In this document: positions 42,410 to 50,336 of the stretch, one piece after another
Layout: every line of letters starts with the position of its first letter
Numbering within the stretch: the first letter of the stretch is position 1
From: Pseudocolwellia sp048296855
GTDB taxonomy: Bacteria; Pseudomonadota; Gammaproteobacteria; Enterobacterales; Alteromonadaceae
Assembly: GCA_048296855.1 (NCBI GenBank)
Contig: CP182631.1
Length of the DNA: 64,000 nt
Strand: one strand, 5' to 3'
Program-made: the position numbers and the translations under genes
Notes under the pieces: generated by a model
Told to the model about the DNA's origin: nothing
The model's input: the letters and a program-made list of their open reading frames with translations, nothing else
Databases searched by the model: none

Positions 42410-42997
42410 TTAGGTCGATGGCGTTAAATGAAAACTTGAGGTGTTATGCTCATAAGTTAGTTTGTTAATAGAACCATTTTTAAATAAGTCGTAGGCATTC
42501 ATATTCGAATTATTACCAATATAACCATAAAAACAACGCAGAGCCTCACCATGAAAAATCACTAAAATATGAGCTGTTTTATATTCTATCGCTATTTTTT
42601 CAAGTGCTTTGTAAATACGTTCGCCACAAGTTACAGCGCTTTCTCCACCTTGAGGTGTTAGCTCAGTAAATTTCTGCAATAGCTCAACATAATTAGGATC
42701 TTTCGATAAGGTTGTTATTTGCTTACCTTGCCAATAGCCTAAATGCCTTTCGGTAAGGCTAGATTTTACTTGGGTGTTTACGCCAAGCGTTTGTTTACAT
42801 ATTTGAGCACTGTTTACGGCACGTCCTAAATTTGAAGAGAAAATAACTTCGATATTATGCTTAAGCACGTTTTGAGCTATTTGCTCTGATTGGGTTTTAC
42901 CTAACTCGGTTAAGTTGCTATCAAGCTGTCCTTGAAAACGTTGTATTTTATTCCACTGAGTTTCGCCATGGCGAGCTAAATATAAAGTTGTAATCAT
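42410..42997 (-). CDS. cobC: Alpha-ribazole phosphatase-like histidine phosphatase
   Basis: A 195-residue member of the histidine phosphatase superfamily. The catalytic phosphohistidine motif ARHGETQW lies at residues 8-15; other marks are FSSNLGRAVNSAQI, LTERHLGYWQGK and FHGEALRCF with the second active-site His. The family removes phosphate from alpha-ribazole-5'-phosphate or adenosylcobalamin phosphate. It is first in the operon with cbiB and cobD; no cobalamin riboswitch was seen on its own strand. Confidence 0.85.
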   Translation of the reverse strand: MITTLYLARHGETQWNKIQRFQGQLDSNLTELGKTQSEQIAQNVLKHNIEVIFSSNLGRAVNSAQICKQTLGVNTQVKSSLTERHLGYWQGKQITTLSKDPNYVELLQKFTELTPQGGESAVTCGERIYKALEKIAIEYKTAHILVIFHGEALRCFYGYIGNNSNMNAYDLFKNGSINKLTYEHNTSSFHLTPST

Positions 42998-43185
42998 AGA
43001 GCCGTACTTTTGCTAATTGCAGCGCAGCATAACTAAATCAGCAACAGTGTTCAATGCACAATATTAATAGTGTGCATCATTTACTTTGATATGGGTATAT
43101 GTTGTATAAACAGCTTGCTTCAGGTACTATTTCAGTCAGATTTAGGTGTCGAAATTAATGCTTATAATTTAATGAATAAGTATTA

Positions 43186-43500
43186 ATTAAGATGAAACGT
43201 GAAACTGGTGAAATACCAGTACTGCCCCCGCAACGGTAACTGTGAGCAGCAATAAAAACCACTGTGTTTATACCAATCGCAATAACCAATTGATCATTTA
43301 TACTTGTTTAAATGGCCAATTACATCGTTATTTATTTAATAATTAGAACAACTAGTTATTAAAATAAATGCCTTGTATTTGACCATTTATTCTTCATATA
43401 AAATAGTTCAATTCATTAATGCGTTTGGTATTCTTCATTCAATGAAAGCATGGGAAGGTATTGCAAAGCGATGAACAGGAGTCCGGAGACCGGCCTAATT
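43186..43500 (+). promoter_or_regulatory. Cobalamin riboswitch 3 with an inserted repeat element
   Basis: Core segments are present: AAACTGGTGAAATACCAGT, ACTGCCCCCGCAACGGTAAC and CCACTGTG before 43269, then CATGGGAAGG and AACAGGAGTCCGGAGACCGG after 43443. The stretch between, normally a short variable loop, contains about 160 bases of a MITE-2 repeat. The conserved core on both sides is intact. It precedes btuM-cbiA and following genes. Confidence 0.88.
43271..43430. mobile_element. MITE-2 element inside riboswitch 3
   Basis: Terminal inverted repeats TACCAATCGCAATAA and TTAATGCGTTTGGTA match at 13 of 15 positions. The left part shares TACCAATCGCAATAACC and TCATTTATA with a second copy at 47728-47828. 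No coding capacity. Confidence 0.7.
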
Positions 43501-43634
43501 TATACTCGACAACTGCGGTGGGCGGCTTTTCAGAGACTAGTAAATTTGTATTAGCCTATAACGTTCTTATTTATAGTTTTCACTTCTTTTACTAACTTTG
43601 ATTTCTCCACCGTTAACTATTTAACGGGATTGTT

Positions 43635-44231
43635 ATGAAATTAACTGAAGTAAAATCACCCCTTTCTTTGTTCTTAAGCATATGTGGCTTATTAACTTTG
43701 TTAATGATCGCTACACGTGGTAATCATTTTTCTACTTTCAATAGCCTGCCAAGTGCTTCTACAGCTGTGTTCTTTTTAGCAGGTATGTACTTGCGTAAAG
43801 TGAAAGACTTTTGGTTTTTTTATATTTTATCTATCACTATTGATTTAGCGTCTTCATTTCATCGAGGACAATTTGGTGATTGTTTAACCGCGTCTTATCC
43901 TGCTCTAGCTTTTAGTTATGTTGCTATGTTTGCAGCGGGTTATTACGTGCGTCCTGATTGGTCACAACAAAATATGATAACCAATATTGTTAAAGTGAGT
44001 GTAGCGTTAATTATTGCTAGCTCTATTGCCTTTTTCATCTCTAATGGTAGTTATTATGCCTTCTCGGGGAAATTTCCAGATTTATCGTGGGCTGAATATG
44101 CAACACGAGTAAATAAATACTTTTTTAAATCAGTTTCTAATCCTGTGTTTTATGTTGCTACAGGAATAGTAATGCATTGGTGTATCAATCGTTTTTTCAC
44201 TGAAAAAACAACAGCTCAACTTTCATCATAA
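43635..44231 (+). CDS. btuM: BtuM-like cobalamin transporter, inner membrane
   Basis: A 198-residue protein with about six membrane helices. The pattern SLPSASTAVFFLAGMYLRKVKDFWFF and a Cys near residue 83 in GDCLTASYPALAF fit BtuM, a small ECF S-component-like B12 transporter in which a conserved cysteine contacts the cobalt. The gene directly follows a cobalamin riboswitch and precedes cbiA, which fits inner-membrane corrinoid uptake. No BtuCD genes are in the window. The identification rests on size, topology, Cys and context. Confidence 0.75.
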   Translation: MKLTEVKSPLSLFLSICGLLTLLMIATRGNHFSTFNSLPSASTAVFFLAGMYLRKVKDFWFFYILSITIDLASSFHRGQFGDCLTASYPALAFSYVAMFAAGYYVRPDWSQQNMITNIVKVSVALIIASSIAFFISNGSYYAFSGKFPDLSWAEYATRVNKYFFKSVSNPVFYVATGIVMHWCINRFFTEKTTAQLSS

Positions 44232-44271
44232 ATTGTTGCTTACATCAACTTATTAATAAAAGGCGTTTACT

Positions 44272-45633
44272 TTGGCATTTGAAAATACTCCTGATAATGT
44301 AAAGGGCACAGGCACTATGTGCCCAGCATTAATTGTTGCTGCTCCTTCATCAGGCACCGGAAAAACAACAATTACTGCTGCTATCGCTAGGTATCATCGT
44401 AATCAAGGTAAAAAGGTTACCGTATTTAAAGTAGGACCTGATTTTATTGATCCTATGATTTTACGCCAAGCCAGCGGCGAATTAGTGTATCAATTAGATT
44501 TGTGGTTAGTGGGTGAACAAGACTGTAAACAGTTGTTATATAAAGCTGCGCTTGAGTCAGATCTCATTTTGATTGAAGGGGTTATGGGGCTTTTTGATGG
44601 TACGCCAAGTAGTGCTGATTTAGCTGAGTATTTTAATATTCCGGTATTAGGTATTATCGACGCTTCTGCCATGGCGCAAACCTTTGCAGCGGTTGCTTTT
44701 GGATTAGCTAACTATCGTCCTAATTTGCCATTTTCAGGTGTTATAGCAAATAGAGTTAACACGCCTAGACATACCGAAATATTACAAAATTGCTTGCCTG
44801 ACGATTTACGCTTTTACGGTCGAATGCCTAAAGATGCAACCATTACGTTACCTCAACGTCATTTGGGTTTAGTACAAGCACAAGAGTTGGCTGATATTGA
44901 TGTACAACTTGATCAAGCTGCGTCTCATATTGCCGCTACAGGTTTAGCTGAACTTCCTGCCAGTATAGAGTTTTTTCCTTGTGAAGAGGTTGAACACGAG
45001 TATCAACATGAAGGTGTTTTAAAAGGCACTCGTATTATTATTGTAAAAGACAAAGCTTTTAGTTTTATTTATGCGGCTAATATCGCTTTTTTACAAGAAA
45101 CAGGCGCTGAGTTAGTTTATTGTTCAGCACTTACCGATGCTGAGTTACCAGCAGGTGATGTGTTATATATTCCCGGTGGTTACCCAGAATTATATGCTGA
45201 GCAACTTGTTCAAAATACAAGCTTTATATCGAGCGTACGATCTTTTGCTAAAACCAATAAACCATTGATTGCAGAATGTGGTGGTATGTTGTATTTACTT
45301 GAGCAGCTAACTGATTTACAAGATAAAAAGTTTTCAATGGTTGGCTTGTTACCGGGTAATGCCATTATGCAAAAAAAGCTAGCGGCTATTGGTTCTCAGT
45401 GGGTTGAATTACCTTTAAAAGGAACTGAAACGTTAGAGAATAATGTAATGCGCGGCCACAGTTTTCATTACTCAAGTGCCGACATTTCGTTAGAGCCTAT
45501 TAGTCAAACTAAGCATCACCCCAGTGAACGCTTAGGCGAGTTTGTTTATCAGCACGGTAATATTATAGCGTCGTACATGCATTGGTATTTTCAAAGTAAT
45601 CCTGAATTAACGGTAAAACTTTTTACTAAGTAA
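44272..45633 (+). CDS. cbiA: Cobyrinic acid a,c-diamide synthase
   Basis: A ~450-residue ATP- and glutamine-dependent amidase. Marks: P-loop IVAAPSSGTGKTTITAAIAR, KVGPDFIDPMIL, LIEGVMGLFDG, YIPGGYPELYA and the amidotransferase nucleophile Cys in IAECGGMLYL, with late His in SYMHWYFQSNP. It makes cobyrinic acid a,c-diamide (CobB in the aerobic nomenclature). The start is uncertain: TTG at 44272 with AAAGG upstream, or ATG at 44317. It lies 40 bases after btuM. Confidence 0.93.
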   Translation: MAFENTPDNVKGTGTMCPALIVAAPSSGTGKTTITAAIARYHRNQGKKVTVFKVGPDFIDPMILRQASGELVYQLDLWLVGEQDCKQLLYKAALESDLILIEGVMGLFDGTPSSADLAEYFNIPVLGIIDASAMAQTFAAVAFGLANYRPNLPFSGVIANRVNTPRHTEILQNCLPDDLRFYGRMPKDATITLPQRHLGLVQAQELADIDVQLDQAASHIAATGLAELPASIEFFPCEEVEHEYQHEGVLKGTRIIIVKDKAFSFIYAANIAFLQETGAELVYCSALTDAELPAGDVLYIPGGYPELYAEQLVQNTSFISSVRSFAKTNKPLIAECGGMLYLLEQLTDLQDKKFSMVGLLPGNAIMQKKLAAIGSQWVELPLKGTETLENNVMRGHSFHYSSADISLEPISQTKHHPSERLGEFVYQHGNIIASYMHWYFQSNPELTVKLFTK

Positions 45634-45686
45634 TGGCTGCAGGGTAGTATGGTCAAATAAATTAAAACAAACTTCAAGGAAGTTAG

Positions 45687-46571
45687 GTGACAGAAAATAC
45701 AGGAATAAAAGCAGCTATGGCATTAAGAACCATAGGTTTCCGTCCAATAAAAATTCCCTTAAAAACGTTTGCGGTGGTTCTTGCTCTTATTGCTTTGTAT
45801 TTCAGCTTTACAGAATATATGGACTATAAGCATCAAAAAGATAACTCTTTGGCTATTATTTTAGAACCTAAAATTAACGACATTTACTTTATTGATTTTA
45901 GGCTGATTAAAAAAGATTTACGACCCCATGAAAAATACAGAATTGCTAAGGTAGTGGATATAACGGGCGACATTGTTACGCTTATGTATGGCGGTTTTTA
46001 TTATCAAAGTAAGCATGCGGTTATTAATGCAATTTACTATGGGCAATTAGGTTTTAAAAAATACTTTGAAACTCGACGTTACGATATATCACATAATGAA
46101 ATTAAGAATATGTTTAGCAACGGGGCTATCTATTTAGCTAATAGACCTATTCAAAATCTGCTCTATGGTAACGTGGTTGGGCCCATGAAAGAAAATTATC
46201 GTTCTAGTGGTTTAATATACGGTAAAAAAGAAAATAATAAAGGCGTAGCTTTTTTAAATGATCGTTTTAATGAAACGGGTTTAGAAAGCGCTTTTAACTT
46301 TTTTCAACAATCAGCAGAATTAGGTTACGCAAAAGGGCAAGTTAACTTGGCTCAAATGTATATTAATGGGCAGTTTGTTAGTAAAGATTTTAACAAGGCG
46401 TTACATTGGTTAAAGCTCGCTTCTTTACAAAGTAGTAAAACCGCTATTTTAAAATACGGTATTGTATGTAAGCAGGTTAAAGAGTGTAACCTTGCCGATT
46501 TTTATCAAGAACTCACAAAATCAGGCGTAAACATCAAAGTAAGAAAACTCGACTTTGAACTTAGCCCCTAG
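45687..46571 (+). CDS. Membrane-anchored protein with Sel1-like repeats
   Basis: A 294-residue protein with one membrane helix at about residues 25-43 (FAVVLALIALYFSFTEY) and a C-terminal Sel1/TPR-like region (about 200-275: AFNFFQQSAELGYAKGQ, NLAQMYINGQFVSKDFNKAL, HWLKLASLQS). It starts at GTG with AAGGAAG upstream. It lies in the B12 operon between cbiA and cobO, with 53 and 13 bases of spacing. Sel1 repeats usually mediate protein contacts; a role in cobalamin metabolism is only suggested by location. The middle region matches nothing I know. Confidence 0.7.
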   Translation: MTENTGIKAAMALRTIGFRPIKIPLKTFAVVLALIALYFSFTEYMDYKHQKDNSLAIILEPKINDIYFIDFRLIKKDLRPHEKYRIAKVVDITGDIVTLMYGGFYYQSKHAVINAIYYGQLGFKKYFETRRYDISHNEIKNMFSNGAIYLANRPIQNLLYGNVVGPMKENYRSSGLIYGKKENNKGVAFLNDRFNETGLESAFNFFQQSAELGYAKGQVNLAQMYINGQFVSKDFNKALHWLKLASLQSSKTAILKYGIVCKQVKECNLADFYQELTKSGVNIKVRKLDFELSP

Positions 46572-46584
46572 AAAGAAGACAATT

Positions 46585-47202
46585 ATGACAGAACAACGTA
46601 ATACCTTAACCGATGAAGAAAAACATAAAGCTCGCCAACAAAAAATTAAAGCTAATGTAGATGAGCGTGTAGCAAAAGCCACCGAAGAACGCGGTGTTTT
46701 AGTGGTTATTACTGGTAATGGTAAAGGTAAAAGCACCTCAGGTTTCGGTACTATATTACGTGCCGTAGGACATGGTTTAAACACAGGTGTTGTGCAATTT
46801 ATTAAAGGATCAAAATGGGAATGTGGCGAAATGAACATTCTTAAACAATTTCCAGTAGAGCATCATGTGATGGGAACCGGCTTTACTTGGGAAACTCAGA
46901 GTAAAGAGACCGATATCGCTGCGGCAAAAGTCGCGTGGGAAAAGAGTAAAGCAATGTTAAGTAACCCAAACATAGATATGGTGCTGCTTGATGAAATGAC
47001 CTACATGGTGAAGTACGGATACATAGATTTAGATGACATTATTGAAACATTAAATAATCGCCCCATAATGCAACATGTATTAATTACCGGTAGAGCTTGT
47101 CATCGACGCTTACTTGAATTAGCCGACACAGTATCTGAAGTTCAACCCGTAAAACACGCCTTTAAATCCGGTGTTAAAGCGCAAAAAGGTTTAGATTGGT
47201 AA
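46585..47202 (+). CDS. cobO: Cob(I)yrinic acid a,c-diamide adenosyltransferase
   Basis: A 205-residue cytoplasmic enzyme that transfers the adenosyl group of ATP to cob(I)alamin precursors. Marks: an N-terminal basic helix (EEKHKARQQKIKANVDERV), P-loop TGNGKGKSTSGFG, VQFIKGSKWECGE, LLDEMTYMVKYG and ITGRACHRRLLELADTVSEV. The ATG at 46585 has AAAGAAG before it; an upstream in-frame TTG inside the previous gene is rejected. Last gene of the operon. Confidence 0.95.
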   Translation: MTEQRNTLTDEEKHKARQQKIKANVDERVAKATEERGVLVVITGNGKGKSTSGFGTILRAVGHGLNTGVVQFIKGSKWECGEMNILKQFPVEHHVMGTGFTWETQSKETDIAAAKVAWEKSKAMLSNPNIDMVLLDEMTYMVKYGYIDLDDIIETLNNRPIMQHVLITGRACHRRLLELADTVSEVQPVKHAFKSGVKAQKGLDW

Positions 47203-47219
47203 CTCGCTTTTTATGTGAT

Positions 47220-47711
47220 TTATAAGTATTCATGTAAATATAAATATAAGGGAAGAACCGCCAGAGCTAAAGTAATAGCCATACCGAAAAGTCCAGGTTT
47301 TACCAAGTAGCTCTTTTTCGGGTTTTTAGGGTTATAAAATACATTGACCGTGCCATCTTCATTCTTTTGAATATAACTTAATTGTTTCGTAAGCAATGAT
47401 TTAGCATTGTGGGAGGCGACTATTATCCAAGGTGATACTCTTGTTCCTTGGTATTCCTTTTCACACACCTGATATGTATACAAAGAATCAACTTTATAAT
47501 CTTGCTCTGATACAATTAACTCAGCGTCTCCCCATTTTTTGACAGAAGCATTTTGTAAAACACCTTTTGCAACGGGCCATTGCTTTATTAATACTTGCCG
47601 AACAAGAGAGTATAAGCAAATAACTAATGCGTAAATTACTACAAAAAATAGCACTCCTTGCTTATCTCCTTCAGTAGCAAGTTCCCACATGTTTATTGTA
47701 TATTCAATCAT
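47220..47711 (-). CDS. DUF3592 domain membrane protein
   Basis: A 163-residue protein with an N-terminal helix (about 20-38, VLFFVVIYALVICLYSLV) and a C-terminal helix (about 143-160), enclosing a beta-rich domain with WPVAKGVLQN, YQVCEKEYQGTRVSP and VNVFYNPKNPKKSYLVKPG. This is the DUF3592 layout, of unknown function. It is convergent with cobO. Confidence 0.8.
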   Translation of the reverse strand: MIEYTINMWELATEGDKQGVLFFVVIYALVICLYSLVRQVLIKQWPVAKGVLQNASVKKWGDAELIVSEQDYKVDSLYTYQVCEKEYQGTRVSPWIIVASHNAKSLLTKQLSYIQKNEDGTVNVFYNPKNPKKSYLVKPGLFGMAITLALAVLPLYLYLHEYL

Positions 47712-47727
47712 ATTTTTAATACCTATT

Positions 47728-47828
47728 TACCAATCGCAATAACCCATTTCTCATTTATATTCTTTTAAATGAGTTTAACAACTCAGCTGTATATGAAAAA
47801 GTTTTGTTAGATTCAATAAAGTTTGGTA
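47728..47828. repeat. MITE-2 second copy (101 bp)
   Basis: TACCAATCGCAATAACCC at the left and AAGTTTGGTA at the right, sharing the left end with the element in riboswitch 3. The rest of the gap to 48164 is AT-rich with no gene recognised. Confidence 0.6.
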
Positions 47829-48164
47829 CTGCTCTAGCGTTATCCACATTCCTTACATTCATTTAGGAACTTTATAGGAATTAATAAAGCATCAGTATTT
47901 ATAAACCAGACGTTCTGAACTTACATTTTAAATGGTTTGGATATAAATATATTTATTTTTTCACGGCATCAGCGCAGTCTTTATCTAACCCACAATATCT
48001 ATATCTTAAGTCCTAAATAAATAATTTCTTTTATATCATGTTGATAAAATTATTTTTTTAACGTCTCAAATCATGATTTAGGACGACCTGCATGCTTTAC
48101 ATCGTTAATTTCCCACTTTAAAAATTCTAATGTAGCGTAATATTTTATTTAAGGTTTGCTAAAT

Positions 48165-50321
48165 ATGCATAATTTAAACCCGCTTTTATCTTTGTTATAC
48201 ATAATGAAAAGATATAAAAAATTCATGATGTTTCTGGTAGTTTTTTGTACCGCTGCCAGTTCATATGCAATGGAGCCAGTTGCTGCTGTAAGGTTATTGC
48301 AACAAGCGACATTTGGCCCAACACAAGAACAAATAACTAAACTTGAAAAAATGAGTGAAGAAGCATGGATTGATGAGCAATTATCTAAGCCAGCGACTTT
48401 ACATAGGTCTTATTATGATGCTGCTTTTGAGTATCCGCGAGCTAACTTTAGGCGTAATCAAGGATGGTTGAAAGCGGCATTACATGCGGAAGATCAGCTA
48501 CGCCAACGTATGGCATTTGCATTAAGCCAAATATTTGTGGTTTCTCAGGTGGGCACAAGCTTAGAGCGTTACCAAGCAGGATTAGTTAACTATTACGATA
48601 CATTGATTGATGGTGCTTTAGGTAATTATCGTGATCTTATGTACAAAGTTACTATGCATCCTGTTATGGGAACCTATCTCACTTACTCACCAAATTATAA
48701 AGCTAATCCTGAAGGTTCAAATGAGGCTGATGAAAACTATGCTCGTGAGATGCTACAACTTATGAGTTTAGGTACTTATTTGCTCAATCAAGATGGAAGT
48801 TATCAGGTTGATGAACGTGGTAAGCCGATTGAAACATACTCTCAAGCACAAATTAAAGGCTTCGCTAAGGTATTTACCGGTTTATGTTATTCGGGCCGTT
48901 GTGATTGGCGTTTTGGTGATTATACGAAACCTATGGCCATGAGTTATAACGCACATGATCTTACTGAAAAACAATTGCTTTCAGTAACACTGCCTGCAAA
49001 TCCTAAGAGTGTAGAAGAGGATATTCAAGCAGCTCTTGATGATGTTTTTGCTCATTCAAATATAGCTCCCTTTGTTAGTCAACGATTAATTCAAATGTTA
49101 GTTACATCTAATCCTACACCTGGTTATATAGCTCGAGTTGCAGCGGTATTTAATGATAATGGGAATAATGTAAAAGGGGATTTAGCTGCTGTTGCTAAAG
49201 CTATACTTCTAGATGATGAAGCACGTAATGGCCATATGGGTGAAAATGCGCTGGAGTTTGGTAAGTTACGTGAGCCACTTATTATGATGACTCATTTTTT
49301 CCGAGCGTTAGATATGTATCAAAATACCGATACGCCTGAAAGTGGTTTTTATAAATTGGAAAATGATTTATACCAAGCTCCAATGATGGCCTCTTCTGTA
49401 TTTAACTTTTATCATTTTGATTATAGTAATCCTAGATTATTACAAGCGGGATTAGTTGATGAATCAGAAGCTATAGATGAGCCTCAAAATACAGATACTC
49501 GTATAATAAGCTTGGAATCAGCAAACTATCCTGGACATTTTGTGCAGCATGTTGAAAGTAAAGTAAGAATTAGTGCTATAGAACCCGAAGAGGTAACTGC
49601 TCAGTGGAAAGTTGTTGAAGGTCTTGCGGGAGAAGGTACGTTTTCACTTGAGTCTGTAGATGTACCAGGTAATTTTCTTCGCCATAGGAAAGGCAATATT
49701 TTACTTCAGCCATTTGAAGATAAACAACTTTATAGAGAAGATGCTAGTTGGTTTTGGAAAGATGGATTTGTTGATCCTAATGCTATTTCTTTAGAGTCAT
49801 TGAACTATTCTGATGAATATATCCGTCATCGTAACTATTTCTTAGACAGAACCGTTATTAATAGCGAGCTGGATAAAAATGATGCAACTTTCTTTGTGAA
49901 AGATCTAGTTAGTACAACCACAGGTACTAATAACCCAAGTAGTAATAAGCCAAATTTAGTTTTTCCTGTATTCGAACTTTCACCTGAAGACAAATTGCTT
50001 TCTCGTTTTAACTTTATTCATAGACATGTTGTTGGAGGATCTGCGGCAATGCGTGCATATGATAAATGGGCTGAAATTATTAATGAAGGTCAAACTAGAG
50101 AAGAAGGTATCAACAACTTAATTGATTACATTGATTTAATGTTTACTCAAGGTGAAATGTCAGATGCACTGAGAGAACAAATTCTATATATCATCAATAT
50201 GGTTCGCCAAAATGATACTAATTTAAATGGGACTTTGAAAAATCAGCACAACGACTCTAACGCTTTGAATGCAGTAATGATGTTGCTGTTTACAAGTCCA
50301 GACTTTGCCATTCAACGATAA
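48165..50321 (+). CDS. DUF1800 exported protein with an inserted AbfB-type beta-trefoil
   Basis: A ~718-residue exported protein. A signal peptide (KRYKKFMMFLVVFCTAASSYA) may begin at ATG 48165 or 48204. DUF1800 marks are AVRLLQQATFGPTQEQI, YAREMLQLMSLGTY, APMMASSVFNFYHFDY and a C-terminal ALNAVMMLLFTSPDFAIQR. Between SVFNFY and VFPVFELSPEDK, around residues 447-581, sit three similar units (ISLESANYPGHFVQH, FSLESVDVPGNFLRHR, ISLESLNYSDEYIRHR), the signature of an AbfB arabinose-binding trefoil. It is followed 15 bases later by DUF1501, its usual partner. Function of the pair is unestablished. Confidence 0.88.
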   Translation: MHNLNPLLSLLYIMKRYKKFMMFLVVFCTAASSYAMEPVAAVRLLQQATFGPTQEQITKLEKMSEEAWIDEQLSKPATLHRSYYDAAFEYPRANFRRNQGWLKAALHAEDQLRQRMAFALSQIFVVSQVGTSLERYQAGLVNYYDTLIDGALGNYRDLMYKVTMHPVMGTYLTYSPNYKANPEGSNEADENYAREMLQLMSLGTYLLNQDGSYQVDERGKPIETYSQAQIKGFAKVFTGLCYSGRCDWRFGDYTKPMAMSYNAHDLTEKQLLSVTLPANPKSVEEDIQAALDDVFAHSNIAPFVSQRLIQMLVTSNPTPGYIARVAAVFNDNGNNVKGDLAAVAKAILLDDEARNGHMGENALEFGKLREPLIMMTHFFRALDMYQNTDTPESGFYKLENDLYQAPMMASSVFNFYHFDYSNPRLLQAGLVDESEAIDEPQNTDTRIISLESANYPGHFVQHVESKVRISAIEPEEVTAQWKVVEGLAGEGTFSLESVDVPGNFLRHRKGNILLQPFEDKQLYREDASWFWKDGFVDPNAISLESLNYSDEYIRHRNYFLDRTVINSELDKNDATFFVKDLVSTTTGTNNPSSNKPNLVFPVFELSPEDKLLSRFNFIHRHVVGGSAAMRAYDKWAEIINEGQTREEGINNLIDYIDLMFTQGEMSDALREQILYIINMVRQNDTNLNGTLKNQHNDSNALNAVMMLLFTSPDFAIQR

Positions 50322-50336
50322 TTAAAGGGGGAAAAA

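Noticed and set aside
43080..43140. Possible repeat copy starting ATGGGTATAT
   Set aside because: Shares only short words with the element at 1349; no matching second end was found.
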